DNA of 64,000 nt from Tritrichomonas musculus (lineage: Eukaryota; Parabasalia; Tritrichomonadida; Tritrichomonadidae), in the NCBI GenBank assembly GCA_039105265.1, contig JAPFFF010000016.1, positions 930,001 through 994,000 of the forward strand, written 5' to 3'. A program made the position numbers and the translations under genes. The notes beneath the pieces are model-generated. The model had not been told where the DNA came from and ran no database searches. It saw only the letters and a list, made by a program, of their open reading frames with translations. Below are positions 10,050 through 20,512 of this stretch, piece by piece; the first letter of the stretch is position 1; each line of letters starts with the position of its first letter.

Positions 10050-10990
10050 ATGTCAGAACAAAAGAACCCCGAATTACTCAAACAACGATTAGCTACAATA
10101 GAACAAGCAAATTTAGATATAGATTATCATGTTTTCAGAGGAATTAATAATCCCGACAACAAATGCTATGCGATTTCTTTACTACAATTACTTTTTCACT
10201 GTCAAGATTTTATTGATTATATTTAATCTCACTCATTAACCAATATAAATGAAAAATTACTCAAAGATATATATGATACATTTTAATCAAATAAGCCAAA
10301 TAGTATTTCAATTAATAATTTTTTTAAAGAATGGAAAGAATTGGAAGGATCAAAAATCTTACCTGATGGTGTTCAAGATATTAACGAGTTTTTTTTTATA
10401 TTTCATGAATTCAATACCTGATGATTTACGATCTTTGTTTATTTTTAAGGCATATGAATCAAATGATAATGTCAATGATTATATTTTTTTACGCATTAAT
10501 TTATCCAGTTTTATTCATGATATTCGAAATTAATTATTGTTCACTTGAACATCTTATACAAAAATACCAATCATATGGAAGCATCGATATGCGTCGGCCA
10601 GCATTTCAGGTTAATTAACCAAATGGTAGATTGATCAAAAATGTTGTTTATAAATCGCATGATTTTAAATCAAGTAAACCAAAGTTACTAGGACTTTCAG
10701 CCATATATTACAAAAATGAAAATGTTTCCGCAACATTAATTGTTCATATTCATGATAAATTAATTGATGTTAATATTGATCTTTATTATTCAAAGAATAA
10801 GATGACATGTTAAATAAAAAACGATTATTTTCATCCATTTCATATAACATGTCATAAAGTTTATTTAAATTGTAAAATAAGTGTCAAAAACAAACCTAGT
10901 CAATTTAAACTTTTTCAGAGACATGCAACTATTCAAATAATAAACGTTCTCCTATTCAAAAAATAACGTACTGGATTTGTACCTTAAAAT
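10050..10990 (+). pseudogene. dead ubiquitin-specific protease (peptidase C19)
   Basis: An ATG at 10050 opens 58 codons that contain GINNPDNKCYAISLLQLLF, the Cys box of USP deubiquitinases (family consensus GLxNxGNTCYxNSxLQ), with the catalytic Cys kept. The frame stops at 10224. Later pieces in changing frames continue a USP-like body: EFNSIPDDLRSLF, FRINLSSFIHDI, YCSLEHLIQKY, then SKPKLLGLSAIYYKNENVSA and LIVHIHDKLIDVN, the region before the catalytic His. At least four stops or frame changes break it. A host gene decayed in place. Confidence 0.6.
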
Positions 10991-11850
10991 AATTTTTTTT
11001 TTTTTTTTTTTTTAAAAAAAAAGATATATCATAATAAAAAAGGTTGTTTTAAAAAGAATCAGTAAAAAGTGACTTTTCTGAACTCCAATAAATATTCCTT
11101 TTCTTGTTCACTCGATTCCGTTTGCAATTATAAAGTGATCTGTCTCTAAAAAAAATTTTATAAATAAAATTTATCTGATTTAAAACTTGAGTAAAAAATG
11201 ACTCTTCTGAGGTCCAACACGCGTGCAGTTTATTATTTACTTGACTCCATTTGCAGTTTTAATGTCATCTGTTTCCAAATAAAAATTTCTAAAATATAAT
11301 TCTTCTTGTTTACGAAGCTTGAGTGGCCTTTCTGAACACTAGAAGGTATTTCATTTCATGTCCATCTTGATGCCGCCTGCAATTATAAAGTTAACTATCC
11401 ATCCTTGTAGCAGGATGAAAAAAAAAAAAAAATAAAAATAAACGGTCTCGTGGCCGTACCACGATTTACGGAAAAAGAGATCTATCATAAAAATGTTTCA
11501 TTATTTTGGCTTAAATTATTTGAAATATTTACAAAAAATAAAGTAATCAAAATATATATTTATTAATTGGTAAATATATTATTAATTAACTAGTATTATT
11601 TATATTAAATTAGTTATATAATATTAAAAAACATGTTAAAAAAATATAATATTCTCAATAAAAAATTTTAATCCGTAAATTATATGTCATGCCACTCTAT
11701 CAAAAAAGAAAAAACCTTGAATTTTTTATATCACAAGCCAGGTTATTAACGGTCATTGTATTTTTTATATATCACAAGTCAGGTTTATTAATACTTATAA
11801 AAAGATTAAAATCAATAGTTATATTTACATATTGTGCATAATACATAAAA
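10985..11850. repeat. poly-T/poly-A tract and three diverged ~125-bp tandem copies
   Basis: A T run then A run lies at about 10990-11025. From about 11055 to 11400 three diverged copies share the order TGAGTAAAAAATGACT-like, TTCTGA, CACTCGATTCCGTTTGCA-like and AATTATAAAGT-like. The rest (11400-11850) is AT-rich 3' flank of the surface-protein gene; I see no gene in it. Confidence 0.5.
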
Positions 11851-11851
11851 G

Positions 11852-13321
11852 TTATTTTTGAATGCATTCATTTCCATCAGGTGAAGATCCTTCTGGACAT
11901 TTTTCATAGCAATGGTTCTGATACAAATAAAATCCACTTAAGCAAGTCAAGCACGAATCATATTCGTTACAAGTTTCGCATGGGGCTCTACAATCAACGC
12001 AGACGCCTTTATATCCGATCATTTTTTCAGGACAAGACGCCAAACATTCGTTATTATATAAAAAGTAATTTTCAATACAAGATGTACAAAAAGTGGGACT
12101 ATCAATGCATGTTTCACAGTAAGGTGAACAAGGTTCACATGTAGTTTCTGTTTTAAATGTTTTCTTTGGACAGTTGAGAAAACATTCGTTGTCATAAAGA
12201 GCATAATTATCAATACAACTGAGACAGTTTTCTCTTGTTAATGAGCATGTTTTGCATGGAGAAGTGCATTCATAACATACTGATTCAATTCCGGTGCTGC
12301 CTGTTGGACATTTGGAAATACAATCGTTAGCATGAAGATAAAATCCTTCATTACATGATGTACAATGAGTGGATGTTTCGGTACATGTCGCACATGATTT
12401 GTCACATTTGATACATTCTTGATTTTGTACAAAATGTGTTGATGGACAATCTGATATGCAGACTCCCTCATAAAGGAAAAAGTTATCAAGACATTTTGTA
12501 CAGATGGATTCGCTAATACATTCTGAACAATGTGATGAACATTTAAAATCTTCTTCGATTATAAATAAGCCGTCACCATTATTATGATCAATAATTATAC
12601 TCGGATCTTTGAATTTCATAAACTTGTTTGGTATAAAATGCTCATCATCGCCTGAAATATAGGACGAGCCACCACATCCAACTGCTGAGTGACTACTTGA
12701 CTCTTTATTACACCATTCACCACCACGGCCACCATAATAACCTCCGCCACCACCTCCTCCTGGTTGATTTTGAGCGTTATCTCCATTTCCTCCTCTTCCA
12801 TCAGGGTTTCCTCCATCTGTTTCTTGATAATTATCATTTGATATGGGGCAATTTATTTTATACTGACCACCGTGAGCGCCTTTACATGCCCAAGCTCCTC
12901 CAGAACCACCGCCTGCAACAATTATCCTGCTACCAATAGAATCATCATTTATTCGGAGATCTGTAGCACCACCACCTCCTCCTGCAGCATCATCATCATT
13001 CGAAGGCCATCCACCAGTGTCCATTCCGCTATCTCCTCCTCCATTAAAACCACCTTTATTTGGACCTTTGGCTCCAGACTCGCCTTTACCACCAACAAAA
13101 GCATAAAAAAAGGTTCCACTGCCCGTAATTACCATTGTTCCTCTTGCATAAGCACCTTTTCCTCCTGTATCTGGACTGATATTGTTATCATCGTATGTAT
13201 CCCCTCCTTTAGCGCCATAGCAATGAACAACGTATTGCCCTGCATATAAAGTAAAAGAATAATTGCCAGGTTTATCATACCTTATAATTTCTGTCATGAG
13301 AAAAACAAAGAAAATAAGCAT
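11852..13321 (-). CDS. secreted Gly-rich / Cys-rich surface protein (copy A)
   Basis: The protein has 489 residues. A short hydrophobic start (MLIFFVFLM) is a likely signal sequence. Residues about 15-255 form a glycine-rich domain of the type found next to the kinase in ALK/LTK receptors: FTLYAGQYVVHCYGAKGGD, GGKGAYARGTMVITGSG, FFYAFVGGKG, GGGGGATDLRINDDS and IIVAGGGSGGAW. Residues about 258-485 are furin-like cysteine repeats of the form C-x2-C-x2-C, YLYNNECLASCP. No membrane segment or anchor is seen, so it is secreted or held by partners. It is the downstream member of a tandem pair; a 548-bp tract (12033-12580) matches copy B with one base difference seen. Confidence 0.75.
   Translation of the reverse strand: MLIFFVFLMTEIIRYDKPGNYSFTLYAGQYVVHCYGAKGGDTYDDNNISPDTGGKGAYARGTMVITGSGTFFYAFVGGKGESGAKGPNKGGFNGGGDSGMDTGGWPSNDDDAAGGGGGATDLRINDDSIGSRIIVAGGGSGGAWACKGAHGGQYKINCPISNDNYQETDGGNPDGRGGNGDNAQNQPGGGGGGGYYGGRGGEWCNKESSSHSAVGCGGSSYISGDDEHFIPNKFMKFKDPSIIIDHNNGDGLFIIEEDFKCSSHCSECISESICTKCLDNFFLYEGVCISDCPSTHFVQNQECIKCDKSCATCTETSTHCTSCNEGFYLHANDCISKCPTGSTGIESVCYECTSPCKTCSLTRENCLSCIDNYALYDNECFLNCPKKTFKTETTCEPCSPYCETCIDSPTFCTSCIENYFLYNNECLASCPEKMIGYKGVCVDCRAPCETCNEYDSCLTCLSGFYLYQNHCYEKCPEGSSPDGNECIQK
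12033..12580. repeat. near-identical tract shared with 13910-14457
   Basis: 548 bases covering the middle furin-like repeats match copy B with a single difference noticed by eye, while the Gly-rich and C-terminal parts on both sides differ clearly. The edges are sharp, as expected from gene conversion. Confidence 0.85.
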
Positions 13322-13722
13322 TGTAAAATCAAAATATTATTTATTCAATGACTATTCAATAATTATTCAATGATTATTGAAAATTGCAATGAATAATTGG
13401 CAGTAAAAAAAATGTTTATTTTTATTTATAAACAAGAGAATATAATTATCCGAAATATATATTTAATAATATCATATCGTTAAATTAATGATAATTTTCT
13501 ATAGCTAATCAAATTTAATAGCCATAAAAAAAAATAATTTGATAGACTATTGAAAATTATTTTGAATTAATATCTTAAAGTATCAATTATTTTTTTCATA
13601 TATTATAATATATATTAAAATATATATTAAAATATAAATATATTTAAATAATAATAAATACAACATCAAATTTAAAAATTTAATATCGCATAATATAAAT
13701 TTATTTAATAAAAATGATAAAT
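13322..13722. other. intergenic, partly a direct repeat of 15600-15780
   Basis: The part from about 13515 to 13705 (ATAATTTGATAG, TTAATATCTTAAA, then TATAAATATATTTAAATAAT and GCAATATTAAAT-like) matches the 180 bases just before the 1416-aa gene in the same orientation. It is very AT-rich and has no gene. Confidence 0.5.
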
Positions 13723-15198
13723 TTAAGGTTGATTTTGAATGCATCCAATTCCTGACTGAGAAGTTCCTTCTGGACATTCTTGGTAGCAATAATTTTCATA
13801 CAAATAAAATCCATTCAAGCATGTTAAACATTGATCGGAATCAGTGCACGCTTCACAGGGTGATTGACAACTTTGGCAAATTCCATCTTTTCCGTATAAT
13901 TTGTTTGGGCAAGACGCCAAACATTCGTTATTATATAAAAAGTAATTTTCAATACAAGATGTACAAAAAGTGGGACTATCAATGCATGTTTCACAGTAAG
14001 GTGAACAAGGTTCACATGTAGTTTCTGTTTTAAATGTTTTCTTTGGACAGTTGAGAAAACATTCGTTGTCATAAAGAGCATAATTATCAATACAACTGAG
14101 ACAGTTTTCTCTTGTTAATGAGCATGTTTTGCATGGAGAAGTGCATTCATAACATACTGATTCAATTCCGGTGCTGCCTGTTGGACATTTGGAAATACAA
14201 TCGTTAGCATGAAGATAAAATCCTTCATTACATGATGTACAATGAGTGGATGTTTCGGTACATGTCGTACATGATTTGTCACATTTGATACATTCTTGAT
14301 TTTGTACAAAATGTGTTGATGGACAATCTGATATGCAGACTCCCTCATAAAGGAAAAAGTTATCAAGACATTTTGTACAGATGGATTCGCTAATACATTC
14401 TGAACAATGTGATGAACATTTAAAATCTTCTTCGATTATAAATAAGCCGTCACCATTTTTAATATCAATGAATATATCGGTATTTTTAAACTTTATGGGA
14501 TGATTTGAATCAAAATGTTCATCGCCTGAAATGTAGGATGAGCCACCACAACCAACTGCTTTGTAGCTATCCTTAGAGGCTCCTGCTTTGGTACCTCCTC
14601 GGCCACCATAATAACCACCACCACCACCACTGCCTGGAACACCACTATCTGGGTTTCCATCACCTCCATTTCCAGTAGAATTCCCTCCATCTTCTTCTTG
14701 ATAATTATTATTCTTTGTTGGACAATTTATTTTATATCTACCTCCAAATGCTCCTTTACAATCCCAAGCTCCCCCAGATCCTCCTGCAGCAACAATTATT
14801 CTATTATTGATGGAATTTTCATTGTAACGAAGATCAGTAGCTCCTCCTCCTCCTCCCGAAGCATCATCACCACCGCCATTATACCAATCACCTGTGTCCT
14901 TTCCACCAGACCCTCCTCCGTTGTCTCCTCCTGAATTTGGACCTTCTGCACCAGAATTACCATGCCCACCTACAACGGCATAAAAATTGGTTCCACTACC
15001 TGTAATTGTCATCGTTCCTCTTGCATATGCTCCTCTTCCACCAGTATCAGTTTTCGGTTTTCCATCATCATATGCATCTCCTCCTTGAGCCCCATAACAA
15101 CGTACAGTATATTGGCCTGCATACAGAGTAAAGGGGTATGTATTAGGTTTATCATATCTTATTATCTCTATCATAAGGAAAATAAAGAAAATAAGCAT
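13723..15198 (-). CDS. secreted Gly-rich / Cys-rich surface protein (copy B)
   Basis: The protein has 491 residues and the same architecture as copy A: short signal-like start, ALK-type Gly-rich domain (FTLYAGQYTVRCYGAQGGD, GGRGAYARGTMTITGSG, GGGGGATDLRYNENS, IIVAAGGSGGAW) to about residue 255, then furin-like Cys repeats to the end. It has no TM segment. Outside the shared tract it differs in roughly a third of Gly-domain residues and in the last two Cys repeats (LYGKDGICQSCQSPCEACTD versus MIGYKGVCVDCRAPCETCNE). The upstream region has a long T run at 15210-15233. The pair probably arose by tandem duplication. Confidence 0.75.
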   Translation of the reverse strand: MLIFFIFLMIEIIRYDKPNTYPFTLYAGQYTVRCYGAQGGDAYDDGKPKTDTGGRGAYARGTMTITGSGTNFYAVVGGHGNSGAEGPNSGGDNGGGSGGKDTGDWYNGGGDDASGGGGGATDLRYNENSINNRIIVAAGGSGGAWDCKGAFGGRYKINCPTKNNNYQEEDGGNSTGNGGDGNPDSGVPGSGGGGGYYGGRGGTKAGASKDSYKAVGCGGSSYISGDEHFDSNHPIKFKNTDIFIDIKNGDGLFIIEEDFKCSSHCSECISESICTKCLDNFFLYEGVCISDCPSTHFVQNQECIKCDKSCTTCTETSTHCTSCNEGFYLHANDCISKCPTGSTGIESVCYECTSPCKTCSLTRENCLSCIDNYALYDNECFLNCPKKTFKTETTCEPCSPYCETCIDSPTFCTSCIENYFLYNNECLASCPNKLYGKDGICQSCQSPCEACTDSDQCLTCLNGFYLYENYCYQECPEGTSQSGIGCIQNQP

Positions 15199-15780
15199 TG
15201 ATTTAAATAAATATTTTTTTTTTTTTTTTTTTTTGGATTAATTTAAAAATAGTTGTACTTTTGTGACGAGACTTCAAAAAGTGAGAAATCCTCATAAAAA
15301 ATAATCAACATTATTTTTATAAAAATATTTGATAATTATTTAAAATTTGAATGGTAATGAATTTTGTATTAAGATTAGTTATAAACCTTTTGAAATTTTT
15401 AATTTTGAATGATTTTATAAAATTAGACCAACTCAATTTATTAAAATATATATATCTTATAGTTAAATTAAAATATCAAAAAAACTTCCTGCTAAAATAA
15501 AGATATATTTCTATATTTAATTTTAGTTTAATATAATAGTCAAAAACATATTAGAAATAAAAAAATTTCGGGCAACAAGGAATCGGACCCTTTCATAATG
15601 GCTATAATTTGATAAGCAATTGAAAAAAAAAAAAATAATTTGATAGTTCAAAGAAAACTATTTTTATCAATATCTTAAAACTTTAGAAAATTTTTATAAA
15701 TATTACAGCATATATTATGATATAAATATATTTTAATAATAATATATGCAATATTAAATATAAAAATCTAATATAACATC
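15199..15780. other. intergenic between divergent surface genes
   Basis: No gene. It holds a T run (15210-15233), a GC-richer patch at 15567-15597 that reads on the minus strand somewhat like the T-arm and 3' acceptor of a tRNA but has no partner half, and the direct repeat of 13515-13705. It must hold the promoters of the divergent 13723-15198 and 15781-20031 genes. Confidence 0.5.
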
Positions 15781-18700
15781 ATGAAAATCAACTTTATTAA
15801 AATGATACCAAATCAAATCATACTTGAATATTTTTATCAATTTTTTTATTGGATGATCTTATTCCTTTTCTTCAGTTTGATCAAATCATATACATATAAC
15901 GAACCAGATATTCATCGATTTGTTTTACCAGCAGGCCAATACACATTCAACTTATACGGAGCTCAAGGATATAATAATGATGATGGCAAAGGGGCATATG
16001 TTACAGGAACTCTGACAATAACAGGGACTGGTACTACATTTTATGCTTACGTTGGTGGCCGAGGAACATCATATTATTATAATCCTAATCAAGGTCCTTT
16101 TAATGGCCAAGGAGCTGGAGGCGGAGCCACTGATCTTCGTATAGATGGTTCTTCATTTCAAAACCGTATTATGGTTGCTGCAGGTGGTTCTAGCAAAAAC
16201 AAAGAAAATGGTGCGCCAGGTGGTGAAATATACGGCTATCACGAACATGGTTACAGAGGAACAACAGCAACAACAGCAGTTAGCCAAACAGAAGGTAATT
16301 CAGACGGACTTGGTAAAGATGGCGGAGGTAGTGGATGGCGAGGTGGCTTCAAAACATCAGATTATGCGATTAGTGGATCATCTTACATATCAGGATACGG
16401 CGGATGTGAAGATCAAAAAGTAAAATTTACAAACGGTCACATGACCAGAGGTCTTAAAAGTGGTGACGGCTCTATAGAAATTCTATACAATTTTCAATGC
16501 CCTGTCAATTGTTCAGCATGCACTGGAGGTGGTCAATGTACAGAATGTTATAGGAACTACTTATTAAATGGTAACTGTGTAGATCAATGTCCAACAGGTT
16601 TTACTGGATCCGACCATAAATGCATTCAATGCGATCCTGCTTGTGAAACATGCCTAAAATCAGCTGATTATTGCACTTCATGTAAAGAAGGCTACTTTTT
16701 ATACGAGAGCAAATGTGTTGACAAATGTGAAGACGGATACATTGGAATTAACAAAAAGTGCCATGAATGTAATTATCCATGTAAAACTTGTTCTTCAACT
16801 GTTGATGAATGTAGTTCATGTGCTGAAAACTATGTTTTATACAACAAAAAATGCTATTTAGAATGTCCAAGCAACACTATTCGAATTGATTTTACATGCG
16901 AAGAATGTTCTCCATTTTGCAAAACTTGTTCTTCATCGGTCGATAAGTGCACGTCATGCATAGAAGGGTTCTATTTGGATGGAAACAAATGTTTGCCATC
17001 ATGCCCGAATGGAAAAGTTGGATACAATGAACAATGCGTTGAATGCAGATTTCCATGCAAAACATGTTCTTCATATGACTTTTGTACAACTTGTATTGAT
17101 GGATTCTATCTTTACAGCGGCAAATGTTATGCTGCATGTCCTCCTTCTACTTTACAGTCGGATTCATTTTGCATTAAATGCATGCCTCAGTGTGGCACTT
17201 GCTCAATAACAGTTGATAATTGCACTTCGTGCGCTGAAGGATACTTTGAATATGAAAAAATGTGCTACTTGAATTGTAACGAAATATGTGATGAAGAAAA
17301 TCATATTTATTACGGAAAGGACAATGAAAATAAGGTCTGTAAACAATGCATTGATAAAAATTGTATCGACTGCAATGATGATTTCTCTATGTGCTCTAAA
17401 TGCTCAGAATTGTTCGTACCTGATTCTGGTATTTGTGTTCCAAAACCGACAGATTTGTTCACTTATTCAAGGTTGTTTACTCAATCGGGCCTTTTCTCTC
17501 AGTCAGGTGCCTTTTCTATGTCTCATGATTTCTCTCAATCATCCGATTTTTCTATGTCAGCTGATTTCACTGAATCATCAGGTTTTTCAAAATCAATTGA
17601 CTTCTCTCAATCTTCTGACTTTTCTAAGTCTGCTGGTTTCTCAAAATCAGCAGTTTTCTCTAAGTCTTCTCATTTCTCTCAATCTTCAGATTTCTCTCAA
17701 TCATCTGGCTTCTCAAAATCAAATGATTTCTCTCAATCATTTGACTTTTCTAAGTCTTCTGGTTTCTCTGAGACATCTGATTTCACACACTCATCAGATT
17801 TCTCTCAATCAGCTGATTTCTCTCAATCAGTTGATTTCTCTCAATCAGTTGATTTCTCTCAATCATCTGATTTCACAAAATCAAATGATTTCTCTAAATC
17901 TTCAGGCTTTTCTAAGTCTTCTGGTTTCTCTGAGACATCTGATTTCACACAATCATCAGATTTCTCTCAATCAGCTGATTTTTCTAGGTCAGTTGATTTC
18001 TCTCAATCATCTGGCTTCTCAAAATCAAATGACTTCTCTCAATCATTTGACTTTTCTAAGTCTTCTGGTTTCTCTGAGACATCTGATTTCACACAATCAT
18101 CAGATTTCTCTCAATCAGCTGATTTCTCTCAATCAGTTGATTTCTCTCAATCATCTGATTTCACAAAATCAAATGATTTCTCTAAATCTTCAGGCTTTTC
18201 TAAGTCTTCTGGTTTCTCTGAGACATCTGATTTCACACAATCATCAGATTTCTCTCAATCAGCTGATTTTTCTAGTTCGAATGGTTTCTCTCAGTCATCA
18301 GGGTTTACAAAATCAAATGGCTTTTCACCATCATCTGGCTTTTCTAAGTCTCTTGGCTTCACATTAACATTTGATTTTACCAAATCATCAGATTTTTCTA
18401 TATCGTCAGATTTTTCAAAGTCACTTGATTTTACCAAATCGCCATCCTTTACAAAATCAACAGACTTTTCTGGATCATCATTCTTTTCAGGAACTTCAGA
18501 TTTTACTAAGACACAAAAATTCAGTGAAACACAAGCATTCACTCGCACAAGCAAATTTAGTTCTTCCAGAGACTTTTCTGATTCAAAATCATTCACCAAT
18601 TCATACAAATTCAGTTTATCTTTACTTTTTTCAACGAGTAATGCATTCAGTGAAACTGGAAGATTCTCACAAACATGCTTATTTTCAGAATCGAAAGATT

Positions 18701-20031
18701 TCACCAAATCAAACGTTTTTCCACCATCAGCTTTGTTTACAGATTCAAAAGAATTCAGTAATACTGGTCATTTTACACTCACAGGAAAATTCAGTGAAAC
18801 CAAAGATTTTACTGAAACCAACAAATTCAGTGAAACTGTTGAATTCACATACTCAAAACAATTTAGTCAATCGTCAGAATTTCCTCCGACTGAAGCATTT
18901 TCAAGGTCAATTAAATTCACCAAAAGTGAAGCATTTAGTGAAACATCTCAATTTTCTTTTTCAAATGAGTTCTCACAATCCCAACAGTATTCTATGTCTG
19001 ATTATTTCACCTCATCTTTGTCATTCACTCCTGAATTTGTTGAAGAGCCATCATGCCTCATTTCAGCGAATGACATCAACATCACCATGTATCGTTGCAC
19101 TTACACAGGCAAAGATGAAGATATCCTAGTTCGCGTCATTCGGACCAATTTCACTGACTTTTATAACGAAAGTGATGGTGGTGCAATTTTGATTATGAAT
19201 TGCGGTTTTGAATGCATAGCAGTCAATTACACTGAGTGTGTTTCATTCAACGGAGGTGGAGGTGCTATTTATATAAAGAATTCACGTGCTTTGAAATATA
19301 ACATCACATTTGTCAACACCTGGTTTACAAAGTGTAGTGCTGCTTATGGCGGTGCTTGTTATATTTACTCCAGTTCTGATTCGAATGATGTTTTATTTGA
19401 AAAATGCGTGTTCCGATACAACGCAGCCAATAAGAAGAATGATCGATTGTTTGGTGGTTCTTCACTTTTCATGTCTGCTAAAAATACTAATGTTAATATG
19501 TGTAACTTTTATGGTAATAAAGGACGGTTTGGATGCTTGAAAATATATAACAAATTCGATGATGATGAAAGTCGAATTAAAGAATTGGAAAGTGATGAAT
19601 CAAAACTAAATTCTTTTTCGATTTCTAATTGTGATTTCGCAGATGAGAAAGCTTCGACAATGATTTATTTTGTTGATGGAAAAATTTCAAGTGAACTTGA
19701 AATTAATGACTGTAAATTTAAAGGCAAACTTGAAGGCGGATCGCATTACATTGAAGGAAGGTTGCTTAAAAAAGAGAAGCCGAAGTTTCATATAAATTCA
19801 TGTAAATTTGATGATGACAAGGATTCTGTTAATTTTGAATTGATCAGAGATTTCGAAATGAATGTCGATCTTTCATCAAATTTACTAGATTTTAAAGGAA
19901 ATATGATTAACAGATGTTTATTATACTTCGGCATTTTCACTCTTTTCGTGCTCGTAGCTCTTCTTCATATGAAGCGAGTACATTACACTGATGATGATAA
20001 AGAAGAACCTTTCGATAATGTTGAACTATAA
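15781..20031 (+). CDS. Pmp-like membrane adhesin with hexapeptide Ser-rich stalk
   Basis: 1416 residues in clear domains: a hydrophobic signal (about 18-42); an ALK-type Gly-rich domain (45-235; FVLPAGQYTFNLYGAQG, GGGATDLRIDGSSF, MVAAGGSS); furin-like Cys repeats (238-555); a long stalk (about 558-1081) of a six-residue unit, phenylalanine-Ser/Thr-x-Ser followed by two variable residues (DFSQSS, GFSKSN); a beta-helix region (about 1090-1370) with FNGGGGAIYI, YGGACYIYS and GGSSLFMSA, the GGA-I motif of polymorphic membrane proteins; one TM helix (1379-1397); and a 19-residue acidic tail with FDNVEL. The topology fits a type I surface adhesin. The stalk is expected to be heavily modified on Ser/Thr. 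It shares its first two domains with the two neighbouring secreted proteins. Confidence 0.8.
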   Translation: MKINFIKMIPNQIILEYFYQFFYWMILFLFFSLIKSYTYNEPDIHRFVLPAGQYTFNLYGAQGYNNDDGKGAYVTGTLTITGTGTTFYAYVGGRGTSYYYNPNQGPFNGQGAGGGATDLRIDGSSFQNRIMVAAGGSSKNKENGAPGGEIYGYHEHGYRGTTATTAVSQTEGNSDGLGKDGGGSGWRGGFKTSDYAISGSSYISGYGGCEDQKVKFTNGHMTRGLKSGDGSIEILYNFQCPVNCSACTGGGQCTECYRNYLLNGNCVDQCPTGFTGSDHKCIQCDPACETCLKSADYCTSCKEGYFLYESKCVDKCEDGYIGINKKCHECNYPCKTCSSTVDECSSCAENYVLYNKKCYLECPSNTIRIDFTCEECSPFCKTCSSSVDKCTSCIEGFYLDGNKCLPSCPNGKVGYNEQCVECRFPCKTCSSYDFCTTCIDGFYLYSGKCYAACPPSTLQSDSFCIKCMPQCGTCSITVDNCTSCAEGYFEYEKMCYLNCNEICDEENHIYYGKDNENKVCKQCIDKNCIDCNDDFSMCSKCSELFVPDSGICVPKPTDLFTYSRLFTQSGLFSQSGAFSMSHDFSQSSDFSMSADFTESSGFSKSIDFSQSSDFSKSAGFSKSAVFSKSSHFSQSSDFSQSSGFSKSNDFSQSFDFSKSSGFSETSDFTHSSDFSQSADFSQSVDFSQSVDFSQSSDFTKSNDFSKSSGFSKSSGFSETSDFTQSSDFSQSADFSRSVDFSQSSGFSKSNDFSQSFDFSKSSGFSETSDFTQSSDFSQSADFSQSVDFSQSSDFTKSNDFSKSSGFSKSSGFSETSDFTQSSDFSQSADFSSSNGFSQSSGFTKSNGFSPSSGFSKSLGFTLTFDFTKSSDFSISSDFSKSLDFTKSPSFTKSTDFSGSSFFSGTSDFTKTQKFSETQAFTRTSKFSSSRDFSDSKSFTNSYKFSLSLLFSTSNAFSETGRFSQTCLFSESKDFTKSNVFPPSALFTDSKEFSNTGHFTLTGKFSETKDFTETNKFSETVEFTYSKQFSQSSEFPPTEAFSRSIKFTKSEAFSETSQFSFSNEFSQSQQYSMSDYFTSSLSFTPEFVEEPSCLISANDINITMYRCTYTGKDEDILVRVIRTNFTDFYNESDGGAILIMNCGFECIAVNYTECVSFNGGGGAIYIKNSRALKYNITFVNTWFTKCSAAYGGACYIYSSSDSNDVLFEKCVFRYNAANKKNDRLFGGSSLFMSAKNTNVNMCNFYGNKGRFGCLKIYNKFDDDESRIKELESDESKLNSFSISNCDFADEKASTMIYFVDGKISSELEINDCKFKGKLEGGSHYIEGRLLKKEKPKFHINSCKFDDDKDSVNFELIRDFEMNVDLSSNLLDFKGNMINRCLLYFGIFTLFVLVALLHMKRVHYTDDDKEEPFDNVEL
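17456..19025 (+). repeat. 18-bp coding minisatellite (FSxS hexads)
   Basis: About 87 successive 18-base units encode the hexads. Between about 17700 and 18290 the units form a higher-order block of roughly 260 bases (GFSKSNDFSQSFDFSKSSGF and so on) repeated two to three times, so recent unequal exchange is likely. Units after 18480 are more diverged (KFSETKDFTET). Confidence 0.85.
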
Positions 20032-20512
20032 TGAAAATAAAACAAATTCGCTTTTTATTTTCATATAAAACCGTAATTAGCATTCCAGATAAATAATGCT
20101 TTTATGAGTAATGAAACGTCTCAATTTTGTATCATTTTGATTTTTCTAAAAAAAAAAAAAAAGCAAATCAACACATATTATATATAAAATTGAAAATAAA
20201 TATATAAAAACTGGTAATAATTCATTATCTTTTTTAAATTAACTGATATGATCATTTATGATAAAAATTTAAGTAAATTATAAATCAGAATTATAATTGA
20301 TCAAAAAAACAAGTTTTTTCTCTTGTTAAGGTATTTAATTGATAATTATTATTGTGAATATTGATAAATAACCAGTTTTTTCTTATTGCTTTATGCTTAA
20401 AAATATGCTTTTTTCTAAATTATAACAACAAAAGAAAATTTAAAAATGAAATAACTCATTTCAGGATATCTAAGTCAAATTATTAATTCAATAAATATAG
20501 AGAATGTACCAT
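20032..20512. other. intergenic, nothing recognised
   Basis: AT-rich 3' flank of the adhesin gene with short A and T runs. I see no gene, RNA or repeat in it. Confidence 0.5.

Noticed and set aside
15567-15597. tRNA-like T-arm and acceptor on the minus strand
   Set aside because: Only one half is present; the T-loop is off consensus by one base and no anticodon arm or 5' acceptor strand follows.
16145-18707. Long alternative frames over the adhesin gene
   Set aside because: They are side products of the 18-base repeat and cysteine repeats in other frames; composition is biased and no start context supports them.
17456-19025. Regular repeats that could be taken for a CRISPR array
   Set aside because: The units are 18-base coding repeats in frame with the adhesin; no spacers, and the DNA is eukaryotic.
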